Source: Acanthamoeba lenticulata (Eukaryota > Discosea > Longamoebia > Acanthamoebidae). From it: a stretch of DNA of 64,000 nucleotides. The stretch's first letter is position 1, and each line of letters starts with the position of its first letter. Shown here piece by piece: positions 1-9,419 of the stretch. Under the pieces are notes generated by a model. That model did not search any database. It was not told the origin of the DNA and saw only the letters and a list, made by a program, of their open reading frames with translations. Made by a program: the position numbers and the translations under genes. Where the stretch lies: contig NAVB01000032.1 of NCBI GenBank assembly GCA_002179805.1, positions 29,739-93,738 on the forward strand. Reading direction: 5' to 3'.

Positions 1-1073
1 CCTTCCCTGCTCGAGACACCAACAGAGGGGGGATCGACTGACTGGATGAGGTCACGAACCAGCCCTTGGAAGGTCTTGGCGGGTATGTGTCTGACCGTGT
101 TGTATTGCGACTTGCAGTCGCCGATGGAGTCGTCATTCAAGGCCAAGAGCATGTACTTGAATTCCTGCGGTTGCGAACCGCCCATGGAACCGGCACGATT
201 GGCCCGTAGGTAGAGGTACCCCGAATTGTCATCTTTCATGAAGAGAACCAAGCTATCGTGGTTCTTCATTGTCTTGAGCAGACGATAGAACTTGGCGATG
301 TTGATGCCCGCCCGCACTGCTCGCTTGCAATGGAACACGCCCGCGTTAGAGATGTCCGAGGCCGGGCATGTGAGCTTTACCAGAGCCGTTGTCGATGTGT
401 CAAATGAAGACATCATCAAGCCATGGTCTGGATCGCCTTCGGGGAAGAATTTCAGGTTGACGTCGGTGATGATCTCCTTGATGGAATCGAAGATGGTCCT
501 CAATTTGTGAACTTGAATGGTTTCCAACCAGACCAGGCACTCCTTTGCCTCCGCCGAGAGTTCTCTTTTGGTGGGCTTGAGGCTAATAAGATTATCCGTT
601 GAAGGTGATGCGGTGAGCGAAGGAGACGCAACGACAAAGGGCACGGTGTCTGGTTCTGGACGTGGGCGGCGCGAAATCTTGGCCCGTTTGGGCGGTTGCT
701 CTCGCTCTTGCTGTCCCGCCGGGAGACGCTTCCTTGGTGACCGCTGCTGCTGCTGCTGCTGCTGTTGCTGCTGTTGCCTGTGTTGTTGTTGTTGATGTGA
801 GGATGGAGCGGAGCGTGGACGTTTCTGTGGGCGTTGTTGGCGTGGAACATCAGCCGGTGGCCGTTTGAGGGTGACTGTTATATTGGGCGGATGTTGAGTT
901 CTGGTGGCACTTGGCTGAGGTCGTCGTTGTGCGTCCGGTGGTGCAGGTCCGTTTGATCTGCGCTGCACAGTAGGGCGTGCGAGTACGACGCGTCTGGTGG
1001 GCGTACCACCACCACCAGTCGGGCGATGGGGAGAAGAATTGGCGGAGTTTTTGGACGGAGGCTTCTGCATCAT
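1..1073 (-). CDS. PCNA: PCNA-like sliding clamp with disordered N-terminal extension (3' end beyond window)
   Basis: The frame is open from the ATG at 1071-1073 to the left edge, about 357 codons. Residues 1 to about 170 are low complexity: Gly run, Arg/Pro-rich, a polyglutamine tract from CAG/CAA codons near 740-790, and basic patches (PRKR, PPKRAK) that could act as nuclear signals. From about residue 190 it reads like the first domain of PCNA: FDSIKEIITDVNLKF, TSTTALVKLTCPA, HCKRAVRAGINIAKFYRLLK, then YNTVRHIPAKTFQGLVRDL, which match the clamp's core strands and the start of the linker. PCNA encircles DNA and tethers polymerase. Cellular PCNA lacks such a leader, so I infer a giant-virus clamp. 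The second clamp domain lies outside the window. Confidence 0.8.
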   Translation of the reverse strand, partial: MMQKPPSKNSANSSPHRPTGGGGTPTRRVVLARPTVQRRSNGPAPPDAQRRPQPSATRTQHPPNITVTLKRPPADVPRQQRPQKRPRSAPSSHQQQQHRQQQQQQQQQQQRSPRKRLPAGQQEREQPPKRAKISRRPRPEPDTVPFVVASPSLTASPSTDNLISLKPTKRELSAEAKECLVWLETIQVHKLRTIFDSIKEIITDVNLKFFPEGDPDHGLMMSSFDTSTTALVKLTCPASDISNAGVFHCKRAVRAGINIAKFYRLLKTMKNHDSLVLFMKDDNSGYLYLRANRAGSMGGSQPQEFKYMLLALNDDSIGDCKSQYNTVRHIPAKTFQGLVRDLIQSVDPPSVGVSSRE

Positions 1074-1206
1074 CACTGGCTGTCGAAGAAGGAGAAGAAG
1101 AAGGAGTTTAGGGTTTTGTATTTTTCTGATTGGATAAACCCCAACACACATCCCCAAAGCACAACTGATCAATCTCTCAGACTCTTGCTTTCCCACCCGT
1201 CCTAAT

Positions 1207-2278
1207 TTAGTGGTGTGTCTCGACTGGATGACATTCGAGCGCGGGCGATGAACCAACCCAAAGGAATTCACCCGGGTAGAGAGTGTAGTGTTTTGCATTT
1301 GATGTGCCGGCGTCATCGGTGAATATCATGTGGTTGCCTTCGACGTGAAAGGTCACGCGAGCGCACCCGCCGACATGTACCGGTCTACGCTTGCCACGCA
1401 TGACCAGATAGCATCCCGCGACTATGGGGAAGGTGTGAAAGCCATAGTTCATCCACCTCACCAGACGGAGACCAGTTTGGTCTTCAAAGTGTGTAAAGTC
1501 CATCCCCATGTAAGTGGCGGGGTTGTGGCTCGAGCTGTAGGTCGGCAATACAAGGTCGTGTGAGGGTTGATCGCTGGCCATGTGTAACCGCTGGACGCAA
1601 GAGATGGGGAACGGCAGGTAGGCTCCGCGGGCCGCGAATGTGTCCCATTGGAAGGGCAGGGCCGGTGTCGTGGCGCACCCCTCCCCGCACTCCTTTGTGG
1701 TGTTCACACTGACGATGTCATGCTCCCACGAGTGCGCAAACCCACACGGCACCCACAGGCGTCCATCTATGTAACTGCGGTGTGTAAATCAGAGTGGTCG
1801 GTCGAGAGCACCCAAGCCATTGACAGTCACCTTACAAAATGCCCAGGACGCGGACGTGCGTGCTTTATACATGTCGACGTATCGGCGGGCGATGTCCCAC
1901 CCCTGATGTTTGGCGATGAGCTTCTCTACAACGTTGTAGTCTGTGATGACTTCACAAGATTCGATGGAGGCTTGTCTGGTTGAAGGGGCCAACATCTCAA
2001 GGCTTTCGGCTTGACTGCCGTCGGCTTGTGCGTCATAGGCGAATCCCTCCTCTAGTAGGTCTATGAAGAGCGCTCGTGTGTATTCATCAGCAACATCGGC
2101 CAGACGAGGATAGGAAGGCACCGCCGTCGGGCGCCTCGGGCGGGAACACACGGGATAGGTCGACCAGGTAGAACTGCCCGTCCTGGACGGTCCTCGCCCC
2201 CCAAGCAGCAGCGGCACATAAGCAAACACAGCAAACTTTTGGTTGCATATTTAGAAGAGAAGGAGTGGTTGGTTGCAC
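1207..2278 (-). pseudogene. CLU-like fragment followed by an unrecognised C-terminal part, broken
   Basis: On the minus strand near 2200-2100 the frame reads DGQFYLVDLSRVFPPEAP, which resembles the motif following the core domain of clustered-mitochondria (CLU)-family proteins in protists and some giant viruses. Just after it (about 2110-2090) the plausible coding shifts frame to RLADVADEYTRALFIDLLEEG and continues to a TGA at 1789-1791. The same frame then reopens and runs to 1207 without an in-frame ATG near its start, so the TGA is probably a nonsense mutation in one gene and not a gene boundary. The last about 180 residues (WDTFAARGAYLPFP, GMDFTHFEDQTGLRLVRWMNYGF) match nothing I recognise. 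The 5' end is not resolved. Two adjacent damaged genes is the alternative. Confidence 0.45.
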
Positions 2279-2400
2279 TTAGTATTGCGGTGGCGCGATG
2301 ATAAGAGAGCTTATTGCTTTGATCGTTAGGGTTGTGCCATGCGGCGAGTAGCCGCAGAGGTGTTTTATTCCAAGAGAGTGCGATCGAGTTTGTTTTTTTG

Positions 2401-3627
2401 TTACTCATCGACAGGGTTGGCGCGAATGAGCTTGGGAGCAAACGCGTAGATGTGACACGGCGAACTGAGATTCAGGGGCTTGCCCGTGGTGAGTAGAGGG
2501 CGTTGCGTAAAGTTGTCACGCTTCATGGTGTCGCACGTCATACCGACCACTTGAGCGTAAGAAGGGACAACACCCTTGCTCTCGTCGGCGAGGTCGTACA
2601 GGCTCTGCAAGAGGTGGTTGGTGAGCGCTCCCTGCGAGCGCAGCATACGAGGCATGGGCGGTGGAAGAGGGCAGTCGGCTGAGGTCTGCGTTTAGGGGTA
2701 AGTCAGATATACACACAGGGTTATTAGCAGGGGCGAGAACAGGGCTAGGGTTTCATTCAAACGGAGTGTACCTGATAATCCTGACAGCCAGAAAGAGCGA
2801 TGATCTGGGCCTCGGTTTCCAACTTCCTCTTGTTGATCCTCACGGCTGCCTTGGCATCGCCTTTTGACGCATCAGGGTACTCGTAGCGCAGGTCAAACAT
2901 CGTCCCGCTGTGACAAGCGTCGCAAAAGATGTGAGCAATCACCCCAGCAGGCAGACGCTCGAACTTGCTGCGAAGGAGATCATCGAGAATGTAGCCGGCA
3001 CTCGCTTAGTCGAGAGGGACGAGTACTTCGTCCATGCCGTCCTCCTCGTCCCCGTCGCGGTCAGGGACTTGTGCCCCGTGCCCCGAATAGTGGAACAGGA
3101 GCTTGTCACCGTTCTGGGCCCCGTCGACGAGCCAATCCAGACCCTTGAGGATATTGGCTCGTGTGGGCAGGGCCCTGGTGCCCTCGATGGGGATGCGGTC
3201 TCCGTTGTAGCCCGCATCGGTGAGGATGTAAAACTCAATGTCTTCTTCCGCGAGGCCGCCGTGTTTGATGAACTGCATGAGATGCACGACGTCGTTCACG
3301 CAGCCGCTCAGTTCGCCCCCCGTCCCGACGTAGTTGATGCCGACCAAGAGTGCCTTCATGCGATCCTTGCGAACCGGCTGTTCCGCTGGTGATGCCTTGA
3401 GTGCGTCACCTGCATGGGAGAGAAGAAGTGGACACGGGAGAGAAGGAACGAGAGAACGTCTGAGGAGCAACAGGCGCAATGGGAGGAGGAGGGGGAGGGG
3501 TAGGGATAGCGGCGTGTGGCTGCGGCTTCACCGGGCCGATCGCACCTTGTGCCGCCACGTGATGGGGCGCGGCGTTGTGATGGCTGCAGCTGAGAGCAGG
3601 GGAGTGAACGAAACCAAACTTTTCCAT
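2401..3627 (-). pseudogene. Type I metacaspase, interrupted by an in-frame TAA
   Basis: Metacaspases are Cys/His proteases specific for Arg/Lys that act in protist stress and death pathways. The proposed start is ATG 3625-3627, giving a Pro-rich prodomain, then an intron ending at ttctctcccatgcag (about 3412). The p20 domain follows: KALLVGINYVG, the catalytic His in FHYSGHGAQVPD, and the catalytic Cys in FCDACHSGTMFDLRY. A last intron (about 2675-2757, gtacac...cgcag) joins SGCQDYQ to TSADCPLPPP, and the p10 part ends at 2401. The codon after DEVLVPLD is TAA (3006-3008), where the family usually has Tyr. The frame is otherwise continuous into ASAGYILDDLLRSKFERLP, so this single stop separates His from Cys. 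A sequencing error or a very recent nonsense mutation is possible because the rest is well preserved. Confidence 0.88.
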
Positions 3628-4263
3628 TTGTTGTTGTTGCCGTGTGGGATCTAGCAATGATCCAGCACACACATTTTATCTCGCACATGCGTGATCAACA
3701 AACGCACCACCACCACCACCATGATGACGAGTGCGTTCTGGAAGCAACGGTTGGGCGTGTCATATTTTCGCAATAGGACGGGCGTGCAATCATGATGGAA
3801 CAGGAAGTAGCAAACACGTTGGGCGTTGGTGTGAAGTTGTTTCGTCAGTGGGGCAAACTGTTCCAGGACCAAGCGCACGCTGAGCTGGAGTATCAGTATG
3901 AGAGTGACGCCTGGGCCAGATCGAAACTGTTTGTATTCGACGTCAACATGTCTTGGGCTTTCCTCTCAATCTGTTGAGGTGTAGTGCACGTCATGAACAG
4001 CGACAACAATGAGATGATGTGCGAGGTTATCGATTCATGGAGGTTTAGTCCCAATTTCAGGGTTTCGATATGCTTGCTCATGTGCGCGTGCATGCATCAG
4101 TTGGATGGCGACCACTTCAGTATTAGATGATTCATTACTTTCAAGTTTATTGATGAATTTCGCAATCACGTCAAGGAAAACTATGCTTACAACTTTGACG
4201 ACGACGACGACGACGACGATGATGGGGATACGATGACTGAACGCATGGTACACGCGATCGTGT
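3628..4263. other. Region without a confident gene
   Basis: Short frames exist on both strands. The best is a plus-strand frame, 4131-4358, which ends in TAG, begins right after a TGA, and encodes KFIDEFRNHVKENYAYNF, a run of nine Asp, then MTERMVHAIVSSALVYLAFH. It could be a 3' exon with the acceptor in ttactttcaag near 4145. It overlaps the end of the opposite-strand gene at 4264. A second plus frame (3792-3977) is Gln/Glu-rich without known motifs. Confidence 0.3.
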
Positions 4264-4981
4264 CTAGCGCCTTGGTCTACCTTGCGTTCCATGTCCGGCC
4301 TGATATGGTCTGGGAGGTGCCATGCGAGCCAATTTCCCCAGAAAGTAGAAAGGGGTAGCCGAGGGAGGACCCATGACACGGAAAGCCGGAGGTGGTGGCG
4401 CTACAGCGGCTACAGATCTCGCGGACGCCACTGGAACTGGTGATTCTGTCTTGATGGGTGGTTCTGGCGGGAGGTGTTGGTCGCGTGACGACCGTGATGC
4501 GCTGGTTTCGACCGGCACGTTCATGTTGGCCTTGGCGGTCTCCTCGGCCTTCTTGGTAATCTTCTCCTTGTATATTATGCTAGCCTCCTCCATGTGTGGC
4601 ATTTCCACCAGAAGAGGGGCGTTGACGAGAGAACACGTTGTGGTTTTGCTCTTGGTGTGAAATTCCTGGATGTTGTAGGGGCCGCCAAAGATCCTGAGCG
4701 CCATGTGAGGAGGGGCGACTGGGATCTTGATGCGATAGCTGAGGCGGTAGTGCCTTTGGATGATGTCAGAGAACCAAGACAGAGTGGCCTCTTTCAAGGC
4801 TCCGCGGCTCAAGGCTGGCGCTCGGGGCAGGGAGCGGGGCAATGACGTGCGGAAACTTGTCTTCGACGCACTGTCTGCACTGTACATACTCTGTCATACC
4901 GTTGGCTCGCTGTAAGGCATCAATGAACTCATTGGTGTTGATGAGCGTTTCAGCATCATGTTCGGGTGTAAAGAACTCCAT
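4264..4981 (-). pseudogene. Unrecognised protein, one frameshift
   Basis: The proposed start is ATG 4979-4981 (MEFFTPEHDAETLINTNEF). A Cys pair (VQCRQCVEDKF) lies near residue 37. Around 4805-4790 the plausible coding moves to another frame and continues as GALKEATLSWFSDIIQRHY, HMALRIFGGPYNIQEFH, a charged helix with Lys/Glu/Ala (YKEKITKKAEETAKANM), then Ser/Pro-rich sequence to a stop at 4264. The two frames overlap by more than 100 nt, so a one-base indel or a small unrecognised splice is needed. No family is recognised. The position among virus-like genes suggests viral origin. Confidence 0.4.
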
Positions 4982-5164
4982 TCTCTCTCTTTCTCTCTCT
5001 TGTGTGTGTGTGTGTGTGCGTGTGTGCGTTTGTTTGTTTAGATAATCACAAGAGTCTCTTTTATACCGCCTTGGACCATCCCCAGCCCCCCCATACACCA
5101 GAGCCGAATTTTTTTACAACTTACGGATGCGGAGTTTGTTGGAGTTGCATACGAGGTCGCATGG

Positions 5165-5212
5165 AGACGGATATATAAATACAGCCAAAAAGAGTTAAAT
5201 ATATAAGTAGCC
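5165..5212 (+). promoter_or_regulatory. TATA-rich promoter region of the 5276 gene
   Basis: Two TATA-like stretches (gatatataaat near 5171-5180 and ttaaatatataag near 5195-5207) stand in otherwise GC-rich sequence, about 65-100 nt before the ATG at 5276. The neighbouring gene on the left is divergent, so this is a shared intergenic promoter zone. Confidence 0.4.
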
Positions 5213-5275
5213 AGACTCTCGGGTCAAGATCCATTGTGCTTCAACGCCTACCATACAGACCTCTATCGGACAAGC

Positions 5276-6148
5276 ATGTCTTCCATCACCGACACCATCC
5301 TCCAGAGAGCTTCGCAACTGGTCACCCAGGCCCGTCGCACCACTTCTACATCACACAAGCCCAAGTTCGACGTGGCATGGCCCTGCTCCAGTGCGTCATT
5401 CCTGTCGAACGCGACCGACAACAGCGACCCCTCCATCTTCGTCACGCTCCCGCCCTCCCTGACGCCCGACAAGTGCGACTTCAAGGTCTCACTCATTTGT
5501 GTCGCATCCCCTCATGTCCGGGACTACGGATTCTACTTCCCGATCGCCGCCATGACCAGCTCGCACATGGTCAAATCCAACGACCATGCCCGCGTCCCCG
5601 GCGGACTGCCGTGCTTCCACCAGGCGAAACTCACACTCACCGGCCTCCTGGCGTTAAACAAAGATCCCGAGAACATCTACGCCACCATTACCTCATGGGC
5701 TATCACCTCCCAGAAGACCGAAGATCTCTTTGCGCTGTGCGTGCAAATCGACGCCAAGGATCGCGAGCAGAGCACTCTCGGGAGGTTCGTGTCATTGAAT
5801 ACGTACGGTCTCTCCGAGCAGTGGATGCCTCGCGCCACTGACGCCGTGAATGCCCACGTCAACGTCGCCCGGGTGCCAAGTACTCCGATGACGCCGACTA
5901 CTACGACCACCACCACCACCACCACCACTGCCGCCACTGTAGAATTGCTTGTACCCGAGACAGTGCACAAACGAAAAAGGGCCGACGTCAAGGAGAAGGA
6001 ACAGTACATACCCGACAGCGACAGCGAAGAAGGGGACGTCGAGTACAACGACAGCAGTTACGTGGAAGGGACTCCGGCACTGGCGCCCGAGATCATCAAG
6101 CGAGCCGACGCGACGCGCTCGACACGGCGGCGCCTCTCCTACGATTGA
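5276..6148 (+). CDS. Unrecognised 290-residue protein, Thr tract and acidic tail
   Basis: The start chosen is ATG 5276 (MSSITDTILQRASQLVTQARR). An earlier non-ATG extension is unlikely. The first about 200 residues look globular (FLSNATDNSDPSIFVTLPPS, CDFKVSLICVASPHVRDYGF, LFALCVQIDAKDREQSTLGR). Then come a run of about 11 Thr from ACC/ACG codons, a basic stretch (HKRKRADVKEK), an acidic patch (PDSDSEEGDVEYND) and a basic C-terminus (RSTRRRLSYD), the usual look of a disordered nuclear tail. It is one of the few undamaged genes in this part. It precedes the 6288 gene by about 140 nt on the same strand. No family is recognised. Confidence 0.65.
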   Translation: MSSITDTILQRASQLVTQARRTTSTSHKPKFDVAWPCSSASFLSNATDNSDPSIFVTLPPSLTPDKCDFKVSLICVASPHVRDYGFYFPIAAMTSSHMVKSNDHARVPGGLPCFHQAKLTLTGLLALNKDPENIYATITSWAITSQKTEDLFALCVQIDAKDREQSTLGRFVSLNTYGLSEQWMPRATDAVNAHVNVARVPSTPMTPTTTTTTTTTTTAATVELLVPETVHKRKRADVKEKEQYIPDSDSEEGDVEYNDSSYVEGTPALAPEIIKRADATRSTRRRLSYD

Positions 6149-6287
6149 TTGTCCTTAGGGGTTGACTTGTTTGTACCATAAAATCTCGTTGAAAATTCCA
6201 TTTTTCGCCCATTTATGTTCGCCTCCGCAGTGTTGTTGTTATTGTTTACCCCACCATACACCCTCGTAGTAGACGACAACGACAAGA

Positions 6288-7440
6288 ATGAAGCGCGCCC
6301 ATTCCACCACCCTTGAAGGAGACCATAAGAAAAAGACGAAGAACAAGGATGATGCCAAGGACAGGAAGAAGCGCACTCACGCAGACAACACCAAGAACCC
6401 TGTCCTGACCGAACTGATCGCGTTGAAATCCCCCGAGATCATTGGCTCCTACACGCCAGTCGCTCCTAGCCCCTCCGCCGCCGTCTACGCCACAAGACAG
6501 TTCAGACTCGGCCGTGGCTACGCGTTCACCACGGCCGACCACCCGGATGGTCTCCATGGCGTTGGTCATCTCACCTGCCACAACGTGGGCAATCATCTCC
6601 ACTCCACCGATCTCCCTCACACGGCTGTGAAGATCGTGACGAGCAACGGCTACGTCTACACCCAGAGCGAGACCTGGTGGAGCAATGCCCCGCATTCCTT
6701 CGACGACCAGAGCATTCATCCTCTACGACCGAAGGATCGCCGGGCGGATCTGCTCGTCCATCGCCTGCCCCGTACACCTTCCTCCATATCAAGCTCTACC
6801 GACCCTACTTTGATGAAGGCGACAGGCCCACCGTGGTCGGTACTACGGACGCGCGCGCCGACGAGCTGGGTCCCTTGGTCATAGTTACGTTGTGCCGCTA
6901 CCCTAAACCCGGTAGCGACCCAAAGTACCAGCAGCAACTGCGAGTCAAGTTCACTGCGGCCGATATGCACGTCGATCGTCGCGTGCGCCTGGGATACAAG
7001 TCCTTCGGGGTCTTCTTTGGCTCGACTCCCCCGACGACGTGCAACGACGCCGCACTCGACCGCGGGGTGCTGATCGACCTGCCCACTCTGGGGATTGACG
7101 AGAGTCTGGCCGACAAGAAAGAGGCCAGCCTCATCGAAAACTGGAATACATCGGCTCGGGCTTCTACTATGCGCGCTTCGGAAGCTCAATGATGGAGCTG
7201 CCCGAAGAGACACACCAGAAGGCCGCCCTGGCCGTGATGCTCCACGCCGAAGATGCCCTCCGCGAATTTGGTGAGACGCTCGTCAAGTTGTCCTTCGTCG
7301 ACCCTAAAGCCTTCCCCCTGGAGCATGACTTCTACACCGAGGAGGAAACAGCATGCCTGATCACCACACTCGCCGATGATGATGATGATGACGACGACGA
7401 CGAGGAGGAGGAGGAGGAGGAGGAAAAAACGGGCTTCTAG
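6288..7440 (+). pseudogene. Unrecognised protein with basic head and Asp/Glu tail, frameshifted
   Basis: The start is ATG 6288 with a Lys-rich head (DHKKKTKNKDDAKDRKKR). The frame is good to about 6720 (HTAVKIVTSNGYVYTQSETW). Coding then appears to pass through FILYDRRIAGRICSSIACP in a second frame, then YTFLHIKLYRPYFDEGDRP in a third, and around 7138 (an AAAA run) moves again to LEYIGSGFYYARFGSSMMEL. It ends with nine Asp and eight Glu before the TAG at 7438-7440. At least two indels are needed for one continuous protein. The family is unknown. Size and acidic tail resemble the upstream 5276 gene, but I see no clear sequence similarity between them. Confidence 0.5.
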
Positions 7441-7550
7441 GGATATGACGATGAAGCTGAATTGCAACATGTCGACAAGATACAGTATTGCAGCCTTTGT
7501 CTGTATTTGGTAAGATCACACGTCATCATTTTTCTTAGGGTTTAAGGTTT

Positions 7551-8737
7551 TTAGACGCTGAGCACCAAGTCATGAAGTTTTGGCTGTAACGGCACCAGCG
7601 TGATCACACCAGGCTTCTTGGCGTGCATCATGAGCGCGTAATTTTTGATCCTCATCTTGTTCATGACGCCAAGAAGATGACTTATCCCCTGTGGCACAGT
7701 CTCCGAGAAGCCCATCTTGTGCCACATGTTCTCACCTACGCGCTCGTTTAGTCCAGCCCACGACAGATATCATCCCTTTTGTTCTTCTTCTTCCTCTCTC
7801 GTGACCGCATACGTCAGCCATCTCTTCAATATTGATTTCGTTGTTTCGCAATCGCTGCCAGGCACGACAACGACGGCATCGAAGCGCTCAGTAAAGTCGT
7901 ATGCCTTGTACTTTACCAATTGACCATCAGCTATGAAATGGTCATTGACGTGTACTGAACCATTGTACTCCACGGCCTTGCTGATCAGATCGTTGCGTTT
8001 GGGCATCACGATCGTATCAAACACGGCCACTCCACTTGATTCCACGTGCGATAGAAAACGCTGGTGCATTCGCCCCAAGATATCACCAGCTGTTTTGGTC
8101 TTGAAATCGACCACGCCTGTCTTCTTTGCCGTCAGAGCATCCCATTTCTTGTCGTCCTGGGTCATGACATCCAGCACAACGCACGGACCTAGTGCCCTCC
8201 GGCAAATTGCAACCTGCCACTCGGCGCTTTCCAGGTTACCTGGAAAGACTGCGTAGATCCGTGTGCCAGCCCCAAAGGCATCCGAGTCCACGTTCTGTGG
8301 ATAAGCAGCGCCAGTTGAATCCTCCACGCTCAAAGATGGCACCCACACCGATAACTGATGGAGCAAATTCTGGCGTTCCTTGCACATGGCTTTGAAGGAT
8401 TCCAATAACTTGGCACGCGGGACTTGAGTGTAGAGGACGGGGTTGATGTGTTCAATACGCGAGAGCAAGAACGCATCTGATCCAAAGGCATCCTGGGCTT
8501 CTCTACATAGTATAGCAAGCGCTTCCACGGTCTCTTGATTGCAATGTGTTCCCACCCTCCAAAGCGACACCATAACGGGCACCACTGTCAGCAGTGGCAG
8601 CATCGCTGCACAACTGCCTCCTGACTACCGTCCTGCTTGTCCCGGTCGATCGTGAAGTGGCACTTCTTGCACTCGAACACCTTGGCGCTGTTCTTGGAGA
8701 AGGATTCCTCGACCCAGAGGCACTCGCTGCACGTCAT
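7551..8737 (-). pseudogene. Zinc-ribbon protein of unknown function, frameshift and in-frame TGA
   Basis: The proposed start is ATG 8735-8737, giving a CxxC pair (MTCSECLW) and a second pair (FECKKCHFTIDRDK) 20 residues later, a likely zinc ribbon. Near 8600 the frame shifts by one base into a 277-codon frame (CNQETVEALAILCREAQDAF, AEWQVAICRRALGPCVVLDV, FDAVVVVPGSDCETTKSILK). This meets a TGA at 7770-7772. The same frame then continues with GLNERVGENMWHKMGFSE and NKMRIKNYALMMHAKKPG to a TAA at 7551-7553. The conserved look after the TGA argues for a nonsense mutation. I cannot name the family; a viral zinc-ribbon transcription or replication factor would fit but is only a guess. Confidence 0.55.
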
Positions 8738-8849
8738 CAAGGTGTTTTGGGATATTGGAGCACGCTTAAACTCTCAACTTCCAACCTCTATCGAGTTGGT
8801 GAATCGCCATTGGCATCAAGTGTCGTGCGCATTGAGATCAACCAAAACA

Positions 8850-9074
8850 TATAAAGTGTGCAACATCGTCAAATGTGCCCGTGTTCCACCCACAGATTTG
8901 ATCTATCGATGCAACGCCATCACGACCTGCGAGCATCACAACAACTCGCATGATGAGTGCAGCCGGATCGTTGGTGTGTGTCCAGGACACACCAACGTCA
9001 TCAGGGTGTATGTCCACAATTACAACATATTGCGTATGATGAATGGCATGGCTGGTCACACATATGCAAACTGA
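8850..9074 (+). pseudogene. C-terminal remnant of an NCLDV major capsid protein
   Basis: The plus-strand frame ends NYNILRMMNGMAGHTYAN followed by TGA. This strongly resembles the C-terminal end typical of the double jelly-roll major capsid protein of nucleocytoplasmic large DNA viruses, where an N-Y-N-x-L-R-x-M-x-G-M-x-G core closes the protein. The preceding HDECSRIV also fits the segment before the last beta strands. Upstream of about 8850 the frame continues, but it overlaps the opposite-strand zinc-ribbon gene and no longer looks capsid-like, so only the tail survives. It ends about 70 nt before the inverted-repeat element at 9144. If correct it is the clearest viral hallmark in the window, but the match is short and made by eye. 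Confidence 0.5.
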
Positions 9075-9419
9075 TCAGATCTTTAAAAAAATTGATCAAT
9101 AAATATTATTTTACAAGATACATAAAATACACACAAAAAATCTGATTGGGAGTTGCGCCAAAAACGCCAAACAAAGGCCAAAATAACAACTTTTAATGGC
9201 CCTAAATCACTTACACCTACTGATCTCCTAATTAGGTAGTGTATTCTTTACATACCATAACCTTTTTTGGTAGTCAGCATTTGTGCCAGGGTATTCTGTA
9301 CGGCGGTTTTCCGCCTATTCCACTAATTTTAGGGCTATTGTTTTTTTAGATATTATTTATTATTTAGTTCTATGGTGGTCCCAAACAGTTTTTATTCCAG
9401 TGGACCAACACCCACCATC

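Noticed and set aside
1648..1983. Plus-strand 111-codon frame
   Set aside because: It is antisense to the minus-strand CLU-like fragment and shows no motif or start context.
4981..5040. CT/GT repeat as a regulatory element
   Set aside because: It is a simple microsatellite of the kind scattered through the window (also 27724, 28605, 58430, 58505); no sign of specific function.
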